A DNA stretch of 9,579 nucleotides from Lachnospiraceae bacterium. GTDB lineage: Bacteria > Bacillota > Clostridia > Lachnospirales > Lachnospiraceae. The translations under genes and the position numbers were made by a program. The DNA lies in assembly GCA_014804495.1 (NCBI GenBank), contig JAAUZS010000085.1, positions 1-9,579 on the forward strand. The letters run 5' to 3'. The notes beneath the pieces are model-generated. The model saw only the letters and a list, made by a program, of their open reading frames with translations, had not been told where the DNA came from and ran no database searches. Within the stretch, counting starts at the first letter, position 1; every line of letters starts with the position of its first letter. Of this stretch, positions 1-5,984 are shown in pieces.

Positions 1-537
1 GATGGTTGAAATATCTTCGTATCCAAAATTTTCTTCAATTACATAAGTCTTTCTGTTATTCGGGTCCTGATTGAACTCCATTATATTTTCTTCGGTAAAA
101 GTAATCGGTGTGTCGGTTCTGAATCCCGAGAATACATATCTTCCTGCGTAATCCACATTTCCGCACGCATAGAACTCCTTTGTCAGAGACTGCATCTGCT
201 CATATATGATCTTTAAGTCCGAATATGTCAATGACTTCTTGGAGGCATCAGTAACCTGACTGTACAGGCTTTTCAAAACTTCCCCCACAGTATCCATTGC
301 GTCTCCCGTTATTGAAAGCCAGCTGTCTGCATCCTGCGCATTTTTATCATGATACTGTGTCACAGTAGTTACATTGGTACGCAGACGCAGCGCTCTGATC
401 GCAATAATCGGGTCGTCAGATGGTCTGGTAATCTTACTCTGATTCGTCATGCTGTTGCTCAGTCTGTCCTCCAACAGTTTATTCTGGTTGATATTATAGA
501 GCGAGTTATTACGCATGATTTTATTTGTCATTCTCAT
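1..537 (-). CDS. flgL: FlgL, hook-filament junction protein (HAP3), N-terminal part; runs off the left edge
   Basis: The first 179 codons of flgL are present and the frame is still open at the window edge. FlgL forms the outer ring of the hook-filament junction, on which flagellin polymerises; it is exported by the flagellar type III apparatus. The N-terminus MRMTNKIMRNNSLYNINQ is a typical FlgL/flagellin D0 helix. It is followed by the family motif RPSDDP (residues 38-43), then ALRLR, an amphipathic D1 helix containing SWLSITGDAMDTV (72-84), and the signature GRYVFSGF (132-139). The start at 537 is chosen because it gives the MRMTNK N-terminus and has AAAGGTG about 10 nt upstream; Met3 and Met8 are weaker alternatives. 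It is the last visible gene of the flgM-flgN-flgK-flgK-flgL operon, 43 nt after the preceding stop. One Cys (residue 125) lies just before the GRYVFSG motif. Family assignment is secure; the C-terminus is unseen. Confidence 0.95.
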   Translation of the reverse strand, partial: MRMTNKIMRNNSLYNINQNKLLEDRLSNSMTNQSKITRPSDDPIIAIRALRLRTNVTTVTQYHDKNAQDADSWLSITGDAMDTVGEVLKSLYSQVTDASKKSLTYSDLKIIYEQMQSLTKEFYACGNVDYAGRYVFSGFRTDTPITFTEENIMEFNQDPNNRKTYVIEENFGYEDISTI

Positions 538-580
538 AGTCGTATCACACCTTTCTTAGTGAATCTTTTCACCGGACGGT

Positions 581-2407
581 TTATACGCCGGTCTGTAAAA
601 TCAATCTATCGTAAATCTCCGTCAATGTAGAAATCATCTTGGACGCAAGTGTGTAAGCATTCTGATATTTTATCAGGCTTACCGCCTCTTCATCCTCATC
701 TACGCCTGAAATGGAAATTCTCTGATTATCAATACTGGTCTCCAGACTTAGGTAAGTACTGTAAAGCGTATTTGCATTACTTGCATTCAAAGCCACATCA
801 GAAAGAACGCACTCCAGAAAACCGCCCGCATCTCTTCCGCGGAAGCTGAACTGATTCGTATCCGACATCAGGGAAATAACCTTTTTCACCTGTTCGCATT
901 CTTCCACACCGTTACTTGCATCGCTTCTGGTTCCCAGCTTCGACGGATCCTTATCAAGCTGTGTGGTAACGGATACGTTTCCGGCTGTCAGGTAATAATA
1001 GCCTTTACCGTTTCTTCTGGAATCATTCAATTCAGCTTCGGAATATTGTCCCTCTCCGGTAGCATAATTAGCCGTAAAAAGAATTCCCGCATCTTCATTT
1101 GCTTCTGTCCAGCCTTCAGTAAAGATATCATTGAGCGCTTTGGAAAAATCACGAAGCCATTCGTTCATCTGCGCCATATAATAAGGAACTCCCTCGTAAT
1201 TGACGCTTGCACCAATGCTGACTTCTTTTCCCTGCTTACCGGCTATCAGCGGTTCATCACTCATATTATTGTCTATAATAAATGTGTAATTGCCATCGCC
1301 GTCATAAGACCAATCAGTATAATAATAAATCTGATTTCCTATATCTATCTTTCCGCCTTTATCTGAAAGCGTGCTCTTACTCATACTTTGCAGATAATCC
1401 GCTGTAGTATTAATAGTTACTCTGGTGGTCTCCTTGCCATAATAAATATTCTCAACGGTTCCGTTGAAATACTCACCGTTATTTCCGTCACGCATCTGAA
1501 TCAGTCCCCTAAGCTCGCCGCCCATTGACGCGTTATACAGACCGAAATCCAAACCGTTCGTCCACTTAATATCATAAAGACCGTCAACATCAGACAGGTT
1601 TACTTTTTCATGGCTCTGTCTGGCTACGCATTCGAGTTGATTATAGTTATCACCGTCTACTAAAGTCTGCTCTCCTGCAATCTTAATGATGCATCTGTTG
1701 GCTCCTGACGGATTGCCCGCCTGATCATACATAGGCATCTCAATAACGTCAACGTCAACAATAGCAGAAAGCTGATCTATCAGCATATCCCTTTTATCGC
1801 GCAGCTCATTTGCCATCACGCCTCTTACCTCGATAACGTTAATCTGCTTATTGACTGTGGCTATATCCTGCGCAAGAGAATTGATTTCATCCACACGCAT
1901 CTTAATTTCATCATTAACATCTGACTGCAGCTTCTGCATATTACCATATTGATTATTGAAATAATCAGTCAATGTCTGAATTGTGGATATAAACTCCCTT
2001 TTTGTGGACGCAGAACTGCTGTTCTTCGTTATCTCCTGCAATGCATTTGATATCTTATCATAGATGGTCTTGAATCCGGTGATTTTATCATCCGTCAAAT
2101 AATCCTCTATCATACGCATATAATATGCCTTGACGTCCTGTTCTCCGAGTCTGGTTTCGTTATCACGGTATTTTCCGTCATAAAATGAATCCCGTATACG
2201 CTCTATGGCAATCGTTTCAACGCCGGCTCCTGCACAGCCATATGTAGCAAATACACGAAGCGCATTACTTGCCTCTGTCTTAACCTCCTGACGGCTATAC
2301 CCTTCAGTGCTGGCATTACTGATATTATTACCCGTAGTATTGAGCGCCGCATTAGCTGCACGCAGCCCTGATGATGCAATTGTTAATCCAAAAAATGTAG
2401 ATGGCAT
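581..2407 (-). CDS. flgK: FlgK, hook-filament junction protein (HAP1), downstream paralogue, 608 aa
   Basis: FlgK is an axial protein that joins the hook to the FlgL ring and is exported through the flagellar type III system. The N-terminus MPSTFFGLTIASSGLRAAN, followed by ALNTTGNNISNASTEGYSRQ, is the Bacillus/Clostridium-type FlgK D0 region with the rod/hook N-terminal signature (about residues 15-40). Residues 90-250 are helical D1 (heptad-like stretches, ANELRDKRDMLIDQLS). The middle, about 260-500, is a variable, Asp/Asn/Tyr/Gly-rich exposed domain. The end, with ISGVDEDEEAVSLIKYQNAY and then ASKMISTLTEIYDRLI, is the classic FlgK C-terminal D0/D1 signature. At 608 aa it is longer than the roughly 500-550 usual for enterobacterial or Bacillus FlgK, and the extra length appears to lie in the middle. 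GAGGTGAT precedes the ATG. It starts 16 nt after the stop of a second FlgK, so coupled translation is likely. Five Cys residues are unusual for an axial protein. Confidence 0.95.
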   Translation of the reverse strand: MPSTFFGLTIASSGLRAANAALNTTGNNISNASTEGYSRQEVKTEASNALRVFATYGCAGAGVETIAIERIRDSFYDGKYRDNETRLGEQDVKAYYMRMIEDYLTDDKITGFKTIYDKISNALQEITKNSSSASTKREFISTIQTLTDYFNNQYGNMQKLQSDVNDEIKMRVDEINSLAQDIATVNKQINVIEVRGVMANELRDKRDMLIDQLSAIVDVDVIEMPMYDQAGNPSGANRCIIKIAGEQTLVDGDNYNQLECVARQSHEKVNLSDVDGLYDIKWTNGLDFGLYNASMGGELRGLIQMRDGNNGEYFNGTVENIYYGKETTRVTINTTADYLQSMSKSTLSDKGGKIDIGNQIYYYTDWSYDGDGNYTFIIDNNMSDEPLIAGKQGKEVSIGASVNYEGVPYYMAQMNEWLRDFSKALNDIFTEGWTEANEDAGILFTANYATGEGQYSEAELNDSRRNGKGYYYLTAGNVSVTTQLDKDPSKLGTRSDASNGVEECEQVKKVISLMSDTNQFSFRGRDAGGFLECVLSDVALNASNANTLYSTYLSLETSIDNQRISISGVDEDEEAVSLIKYQNAYTLASKMISTLTEIYDRLILQTGV

Positions 2408-2423
2408 ATTATCACCTCATAAA

Positions 2424-4103
2424 CTATCTTCCTAATGTTGTAAGTATGTGCTCAAGCATCTCGCTTATTACGTTGATATAACGGCTTGAAGCATTGTATG
2501 CATTCTGGTACATAATCATGTTGGTCAATTCTTCGTCGGAGGAAACTCCTATGACCTGTTCCCTTGAGCTAAACAGTGAATCCACCGTAATTGTCTGATT
2601 ATCCAATATATCTGCGAATACGGAGCCCGAATTCGCTACCTGTGCAACCAGATTTTTATAATAATCCACAAAGCATACCGGAGTCTGCACATTCGGGTTT
2701 AAAGTATATATACTTTCTTCAAATGCATTCTTAAGCTTCTCCATTGTTACATTATCTTCAGAACTGTCATGAAGCCTGAATTTCAGTAAGGTAGGATTCT
2801 GTCTTAAGTCCGTATTTATCTGTAGATTACCCACATTCCATCCGCACTCTACCACAGTGCCGTCCGGAAGGGTATAGCTCTTATCGTTTTCAATAATCTG
2901 CTCAAACAGCTTATAAGGTTCTCCGTTCTTATCCCTCAGATAAGTAGAATCGGGATATAACTTAGTTTCCGCTTCAGCAGCTTCCGCGAGAATACTGTTG
3001 ATTTTAGTAACTACCGAGTTAATCAACTGGTCAAACTCCGCTTCTATATTCATAATGATAGACTGTGAAATATTGATATCATACCAGCCTTTTTCATATT
3101 CTCCATCAGGATTGACATCCTTTAGTTCCTGGGCAGTGGCATGATGGTCGCCCCTCGCCAGAAGAATACTTTTGAGTGAACCCAAATCCGTATTAAGATC
3201 GGAGGATATCATCATTTTCAAATCAAATACCTTGGCGGATTCCAAGCTTTCCTTCGGCAGATATTTATTGCCGAATTCATCAAAAGCATAGTCTGCAAAC
3301 ATCTCCCAGTACGGCGTATGGAATCCTGTTACCGGATCAGTATAGAGTGACATATGATTTACAAGACTTCCTTTTACCAAATCCACGCCTTCAAACTTAA
3401 CGCTGACATAACCATCTATATTTTCCGTATAAGTTACGTCTCCATATTTAGAAAGTTCATCCAATATGTAATTTCTGCGGTCCCTTAAGTCATTGGCATG
3501 TTCCGGACCGCCTTCTATTCTGGCAATCTCCCTATTCAGTTTCTCAAGTTCCTGAGCATACCCGTTAATCGTATCTACATCCGTCTTAACAAGCGCATTC
3601 ATATTATTCTGATAATCGCATAAGCTGTCATACACTGCCGATGCTCTGGTAATAAACTCATAAGCCCGCGTTACGAATAAATTCTGATTCACTGCAAGAG
3701 TAGGGTTCTTGCTCAGCTCTTCCACTGCTGTCCACAAATCCGTTATTGATTCAGAGAATTCATGTCCTTCATAGGATTCGCCCAGAATATTCTCTATCTC
3801 TTCCATAGCATTATGTGAAACCTCGTAAAAGGCACTTCTGCCTGATTCACGACGGTAGTTTTTATCTAAGAAATAATCTCTTACCTGTCTTGTTTGGGAA
3901 TATCTGACACCTAAGCCCAACTGCTGCCAACTGGTCGTCTGACTTTTAGAAATAGTGATATAACTTCTGGTGTCCTGAGCCACCTGCTGTCTTGTATACC
4001 CGGTGGTGTCCAGATTTGACATATTATGCGCCGTCGTATTCAACGCATTATTTGAAGCTTGTAATCCTGATACGCCAAGATATAGACTGCCCATTAATGA
4101 CAT
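2424..4103 (-). CDS. flgK: FlgK-type hook-filament junction protein, upstream paralogue, 559 aa
   Basis: This is a second complete FlgK-family protein directly upstream of the first. The N-terminus has SLYLGVSGLQASNNALNTTA, then HNMSN and GYTRQQV, the rod/hook/HAP D0 signature. Residues about 90-240 are D1 helices with HANDLRDRRNYILDELSK. The C-terminus, DEELTNMIMYQNAYNASSRY then INVISEMLEHILTTLGR, is the FlgK terminal signature and shows it is not a truncated copy. The two proteins share the pattern SGLxAxNxALNTTxxNxSNxxxxGYxRQxV but diverge strongly in the middle, so this is an old duplication and not an assembly artefact. The start at 4103 is preferred over the in-frame ATG at 4094 because AAGGAAGG lies 7 nt upstream of it. 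It lies 32 nt after flgN and 16 nt before the other flgK. Which copy does the canonical HAP1 job, or whether both are needed in successive rings, cannot be told from sequence. Three Cys are present. Confidence 0.93.
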   Translation of the reverse strand: MSLMGSLYLGVSGLQASNNALNTTAHNMSNLDTTGYTRQQVAQDTRSYITISKSQTTSWQQLGLGVRYSQTRQVRDYFLDKNYRRESGRSAFYEVSHNAMEEIENILGESYEGHEFSESITDLWTAVEELSKNPTLAVNQNLFVTRAYEFITRASAVYDSLCDYQNNMNALVKTDVDTINGYAQELEKLNREIARIEGGPEHANDLRDRRNYILDELSKYGDVTYTENIDGYVSVKFEGVDLVKGSLVNHMSLYTDPVTGFHTPYWEMFADYAFDEFGNKYLPKESLESAKVFDLKMMISSDLNTDLGSLKSILLARGDHHATAQELKDVNPDGEYEKGWYDINISQSIIMNIEAEFDQLINSVVTKINSILAEAAEAETKLYPDSTYLRDKNGEPYKLFEQIIENDKSYTLPDGTVVECGWNVGNLQINTDLRQNPTLLKFRLHDSSEDNVTMEKLKNAFEESIYTLNPNVQTPVCFVDYYKNLVAQVANSGSVFADILDNQTITVDSLFSSREQVIGVSSDEELTNMIMYQNAYNASSRYINVISEMLEHILTTLGR

Positions 4104-4135
4104 AACGTTACCTTCCTTAACAATTTCTTTCTACT

Positions 4136-4654
4136 TTACTGTTTTGCATCAAATGATTTTTGTTCCATACCAATCACATCGCCGGTATTATAAGCGCCCT
4201 TGTTGTAATTGGCTGTTTCCGGAGCCGCTTTCATGGAATGCAGCAGGTTCATATTGAACTGTACCATCTCCAAAGCGCTTTGAATCAGCTCCCTGTTTTG
4301 CCCGTTGATTCTTGCAACATTCCTCACCACTTCCTTAAGCGCGTCAAATGCTGCCGCCAGCTTCTGCTGTTCTTCCGGTCTTGTTCCAAGCATTTTAATC
4401 AAATCTGCAATTTTTAGTGTTGTAACATCCTTGTTAAGTACATTCGCTATATCTTTCACAGCCTCATTTCTAACATGATCCAAATGATTGATTCTGCTCA
4501 CGATAAGCTGCTCTTCATCCGTGATTTTTGCTAATTGTTCCAGATCCTCAGACACAATGACCGGGGTCTTACGCATGGACAAATTCAACAAATTTTCGTA
4601 TTCTGCGCTTTCCTTCTCCAGAACATCTATTAAGTCTTCCATCAAGCTTGCCAC
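4136..4654 (-). CDS. flgN: FlgN, type III export chaperone for FlgK and FlgL
   Basis: This 172-residue, almost entirely helical, acidic/basic cytoplasmic protein fits FlgN, the chaperone that binds the C-terminal helices of FlgK and FlgL and delivers them to the flagellar export gate. Visible support: the amphipathic start MEDLIDVLEKESAEYENLLN, the central EEQLIVSRINHLDHVR (typical of FlgN), and a long third helix (NGQNRELIQSALEMVQFNMN) that in the family contacts the client. A polar tail of about 30 residues, rich in Asn, Gly and Lys, follows. The start is taken as GTG at 4654 because GTGAGGT lies 6 nt upstream; the ATG at 4642 has no comparable site. It lies 19 nt after flgM and directly upstream of its predicted clients, the usual gene order. 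Overall sequence conservation in FlgN is low, so context contributes to the call. Confidence 0.9.
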   Translation of the reverse strand: MASLMEDLIDVLEKESAEYENLLNLSMRKTPVIVSEDLEQLAKITDEEQLIVSRINHLDHVRNEAVKDIANVLNKDVTTLKIADLIKMLGTRPEEQQKLAAAFDALKEVVRNVARINGQNRELIQSALEMVQFNMNLLHSMKAAPETANYNKGAYNTGDVIGMEQKSFDAKQ

Positions 4655-4660
4655 GCTGTA

Positions 4661-4667
4661 ACCTCAC
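4661..4667 (-). promoter_or_regulatory. Ribosome binding site deciding the GTG start of flgN
   Basis: GTGAGGT on the minus strand lies 6 nt before the GTG codon at 4654. The downstream in-frame ATG at 4642 is preceded only by GTGGCAAGCTTG, which lacks a good Shine-Dalgarno sequence, so the GTG is favoured. The site falls in the 19-nt gap after the flgM stop, consistent with translational coupling. Confidence 0.7.
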
Positions 4668-4673
4668 TTTTCA

Positions 4674-4961
4674 TTATGCCTGCAGACCGGATCTTGCTTC
4701 ATATTCCTGCAGTAATTTTTCTGCAAAGCTTTCTCCACTTACATTGTAAGTACCGTTTTTGATACTTGCCTTGATAGGTGCAGTTACATCTTCCCTGATA
4801 TCGCTGCCGGTGTTTACTGCAGCTTTGGCAATCTGAAAATCTTTGCCTATACTGGAAATCTGTATCTTATCATAAGAACTGACATTCTGGGTTTTTGTGG
4901 TTTTAGCGGTTTTCTTTGTGTTATATAACTGCTGAACCTGTGTATATGCTTCAATACGCAT
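4674..4961 (-). CDS. flgM: FlgM, anti-sigma-28 factor
   Basis: FlgM binds and inhibits the flagellar sigma factor (FliA/SigD) until the hook-basal body is complete. The 95-residue protein has the family layout: a short polar, presumably disordered N-terminal half (MRIEAYTQVQQLYNTKK), then DKIQISSIGKDFQIAKAAV, which closely follows the DKIEISS/Q.A..AV stretch I recall from Bacillus FlgM. The sigma-binding C-terminal half has the pattern R-x3-V-x3-K-x2-I-x2-G-x-Y-x-V (from about residue 56), ending in AEKLLQEYEA. The length is normal (roughly 85-100). It is the first gene of the operon, has the strongest ribosome binding site in the window and is preceded by a sigma-28-type promoter, giving the classic feedback arrangement. 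No secretion signal can be read from sequence; in the enteric model FlgM is exported, but in Gram-positives its release mechanism is less clear. Confidence 0.93.
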   Translation of the reverse strand: MRIEAYTQVQQLYNTKKTAKTTKTQNVSSYDKIQISSIGKDFQIAKAAVNTGSDIREDVTAPIKASIKNGTYNVSGESFAEKLLQEYEARSGLQA

Positions 4962-4968
4962 CCCGAAT

Positions 4969-4976
4969 ACCTCCTT
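4969..4976 (-). promoter_or_regulatory. Strong ribosome binding site of flgM
   Basis: AAGGAGGT on the minus strand is a full anti-16S match, 7 nt before the ATG at 4961. It fixes the flgM start and suggests that the anti-sigma factor is translated efficiently. Confidence 0.85.
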
Positions 4977-5024
4977 CTTCTTTTTTGCACAATCTGCGCA
5001 TAAACTAACTGACTGTTATTAAAT

Positions 5025-5051
5025 GTATCGGATATTTTTCAAAAGACTTTA
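5025..5051 (-). promoter_or_regulatory. Sigma-28 (FliA/SigD) type promoter of the flgM-flgN-flgK-flgK-flgL operon
   Basis: On the minus strand TAAAGTCT (5044-5051) and TCCGATAC (5025-5032) are separated by exactly 11 nt. The established sigma-28 consensus is TAAAGTTT-N11-GCCGATAA, so the -35 box matches 7 of 8 and the -10 box 6 of 8, including the CCGATA core. Transcription would start near 5018, giving a leader of about 57 nt before flgM. It lies in the 123-nt gap between the upstream regulator gene and flgM. Placement in front of the anti-sigma-28 gene is the expected class III autoregulated arrangement. Confidence 0.85.
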
Positions 5052-5084
5052 GGGCTGTTCATATTTTTATTTATTATTTTCAAT

Positions 5085-5738
5085 TTAATCGTAAAGATGT
5101 ATAGACGCCAGACGGCATAAAATTCCGCATGTTTCTTCCGCCCATGAATAGTTCGACATATATTTACCATTAAATAAGGTCTCCCTGATATTTTTTCCAT
5201 CCAGAACTTCATAATAATCACAATAAAGCTCATGCCTGTTCACATGACAGTGTCCTCTGCCGTTGCTGAAAACAGCTTCCACTCCATACTCTTCAAAGAG
5301 CGTATTCAGATATACAATTGCTTTGCGATACAGACGTTTTACCTTTTCATCGTAATCCCTGCCTTCCCAAAGCAGGTTTATGACCTTTTTCATGGCAACT
5401 TCACCTCCACAGTTATCAATGCAGACTGCAAAAAGTTCTTTTGCCTTATTATTAGCAAATTCAATGAGTTCTCCATCGATAAAAATATCAAATTCGCCAA
5501 ATGTGCGGACAGCCACCCTCTTATTAGGCTCATCCGGCAAACATTTATCAACGTCACTATCTTCTATTATATTCAGCGTGCTGTTTACCAAATGTAGTAG
5601 ATATTCTGCAGAAATAAAAGCATTTTCAAGATATATGTTATCCCGGTATTCCCCCATCCGCAGTATATTCAGATTGTTATAGATACTGTTAACCGATGTT
5701 TTTATTTCACGAGCAAGATAAGCGATATATACGTCCAT
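5085..5738 (-). CDS. Putative transcription regulator: degenerate HisKA-like dimerisation segment fused to a SARP/OmpR-type winged helix
   Basis: A 217-residue predicted cytoplasmic DNA-binding protein. Residues about 74-170 read as an OmpR/SARP-type winged helix: VRTFGEFDIFIDGELIEF (first strands), KAKELFAVCIDNCGGEV, then the helix pair with LLWEGRDYDEKVKRLYRKAI, and the wing SNGRGHCHV. The tail (CDYYEVLDGK, then FNGKYMSNYSWAEE) matches the short BTAD-like end that I recall from SARP-type response regulators of Clostridia. No receiver domain is present. Instead, residues 4-62 resemble a histidine-kinase HisKA hairpin: YLAREIKTSVNSI aligns with the H-box (F-L-x-x-x-SHEIRTPLNAI), and SAEYLLHLVNSTLNIIEDSD with its second helix. 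The phospho-acceptor His is Arg10 and the conserved Pro is Ser15, and no ATPase domain follows. The start at 5738 has TGGAG 7 nt upstream and a sigma-A promoter. It lies 123 nt upstream of flgM, same strand. Winged-helix call firm; HisKA relation is inference; target unknown. Confidence 0.8.
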   Translation of the reverse strand: MDVYIAYLAREIKTSVNSIYNNLNILRMGEYRDNIYLENAFISAEYLLHLVNSTLNIIEDSDVDKCLPDEPNKRVAVRTFGEFDIFIDGELIEFANNKAKELFAVCIDNCGGEVAMKKVINLLWEGRDYDEKVKRLYRKAIVYLNTLFEEYGVEAVFSNGRGHCHVNRHELYCDYYEVLDGKNIRETLFNGKYMSNYSWAEETCGILCRLASIHLYD

Positions 5739-5782
5739 AATACAACTCCAAATAGTACTCTCAACCGTTATCTGTTAAGAAT

Positions 5783-5810
5783 ATTATAAAGTGCAAAAAT
5801 ATGAATTCAA
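5783..5810 (-). promoter_or_regulatory. Sigma-A type promoter of the regulator gene
   Basis: On the minus strand TTGAAT (5805-5810) is followed after 16 nt by a perfect TATAAT (5783-5788). Transcription would begin near 5776, leaving a leader of about 38 nt that contains the TGGAG ribosome binding site (5746-5750). It supports 5738 as the true start and argues against a lost upstream kinase or receiver part of the gene. Confidence 0.65.
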
Positions 5811-5921
5811 GCTTACACGCGCCTATTTTATGGCAAATTTCACTGATTTTTTGTCATTTTTTTAATTGATGAATGAAAATAGTGGAAAACAGGAAAAATA
5901 TGATACTTTTCTTATAAAAAA

Positions 5922-5930
5922 TGTGATAAT
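5922..5930 (+). promoter_or_regulatory. Possible extended -10 promoter of the modular protein gene
   Basis: TGTGATAAT has the TGn extension directly before GATAAT (5 of 6 to TATAAT). No good -35 box lies 16-18 nt upstream, which is tolerable for an extended -10 promoter. The leader would be about 45-50 nt, with GAGGTGG just before the ATG. In such AT-rich DNA chance matches are common. Confidence 0.4.
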
Positions 5931-5984
5931 ATTAAAGTATGTATTATTATAACTTGTATCAATATGTTCTGATGAGGTGGCACA

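Larger units (their letters stand above)
5739..5984. other. Divergent intergenic region between the regulator and the modular protein gene
   Basis: This 246-bp AT-rich stretch has no credible coding frame. It carries the minus-strand sigma-A promoter and a plausible plus-strand extended -10 element. The 10-mer AAAAATATGA occurs twice in the same orientation, at 5795-5804 (in the spacer of the regulator's promoter) and at 5894-5903 (just upstream of the plus-strand -10). I see no strong hairpin, terminator or riboswitch-like fold. Confidence 0.7.

Noticed and set aside
571..592. Inverted repeat ACCGG-N12-CCGGT overlapping the end of the downstream flgK, considered as a terminator before flgL.
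   Set aside because: The stem is only 5 bp, the loop is long, and on the minus strand it is followed by GAAAAGATTC instead of a T-run; flgL also has a ribosome binding site and belongs in the operon.
4003..4257. Plus-strand small frames over the flgK/flgN junction and elsewhere in the flagellar operon.
   Set aside because: They overlap well-supported flagellar genes antisense, lack ribosome binding sites and encode no recognisable pattern.
5039..5233. 64-codon minus-strand frame overlapping the end of the regulator and the flgM promoter.
   Set aside because: A shifted-frame shadow of the regulator's 3' end; it would run through the sigma-28 promoter and has no ribosome binding site.
5880..5906. 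Sigma-28-like promoter for the plus-strand gene (TATGATAC resembling the flgM -10 context GAAAAATATCCGATAC).
   Set aside because: The required -35 position reads TAGTGGAA, a poor match to TAAAGTTT, and the CCGATA core is absent.
5933..5959. TAAAGTAT upstream of the plus-strand gene as a sigma-28 -35 box.
   Set aside because: At the N11 spacing the -10 position reads ACTTGTAT, which does not resemble GCCGATAA.
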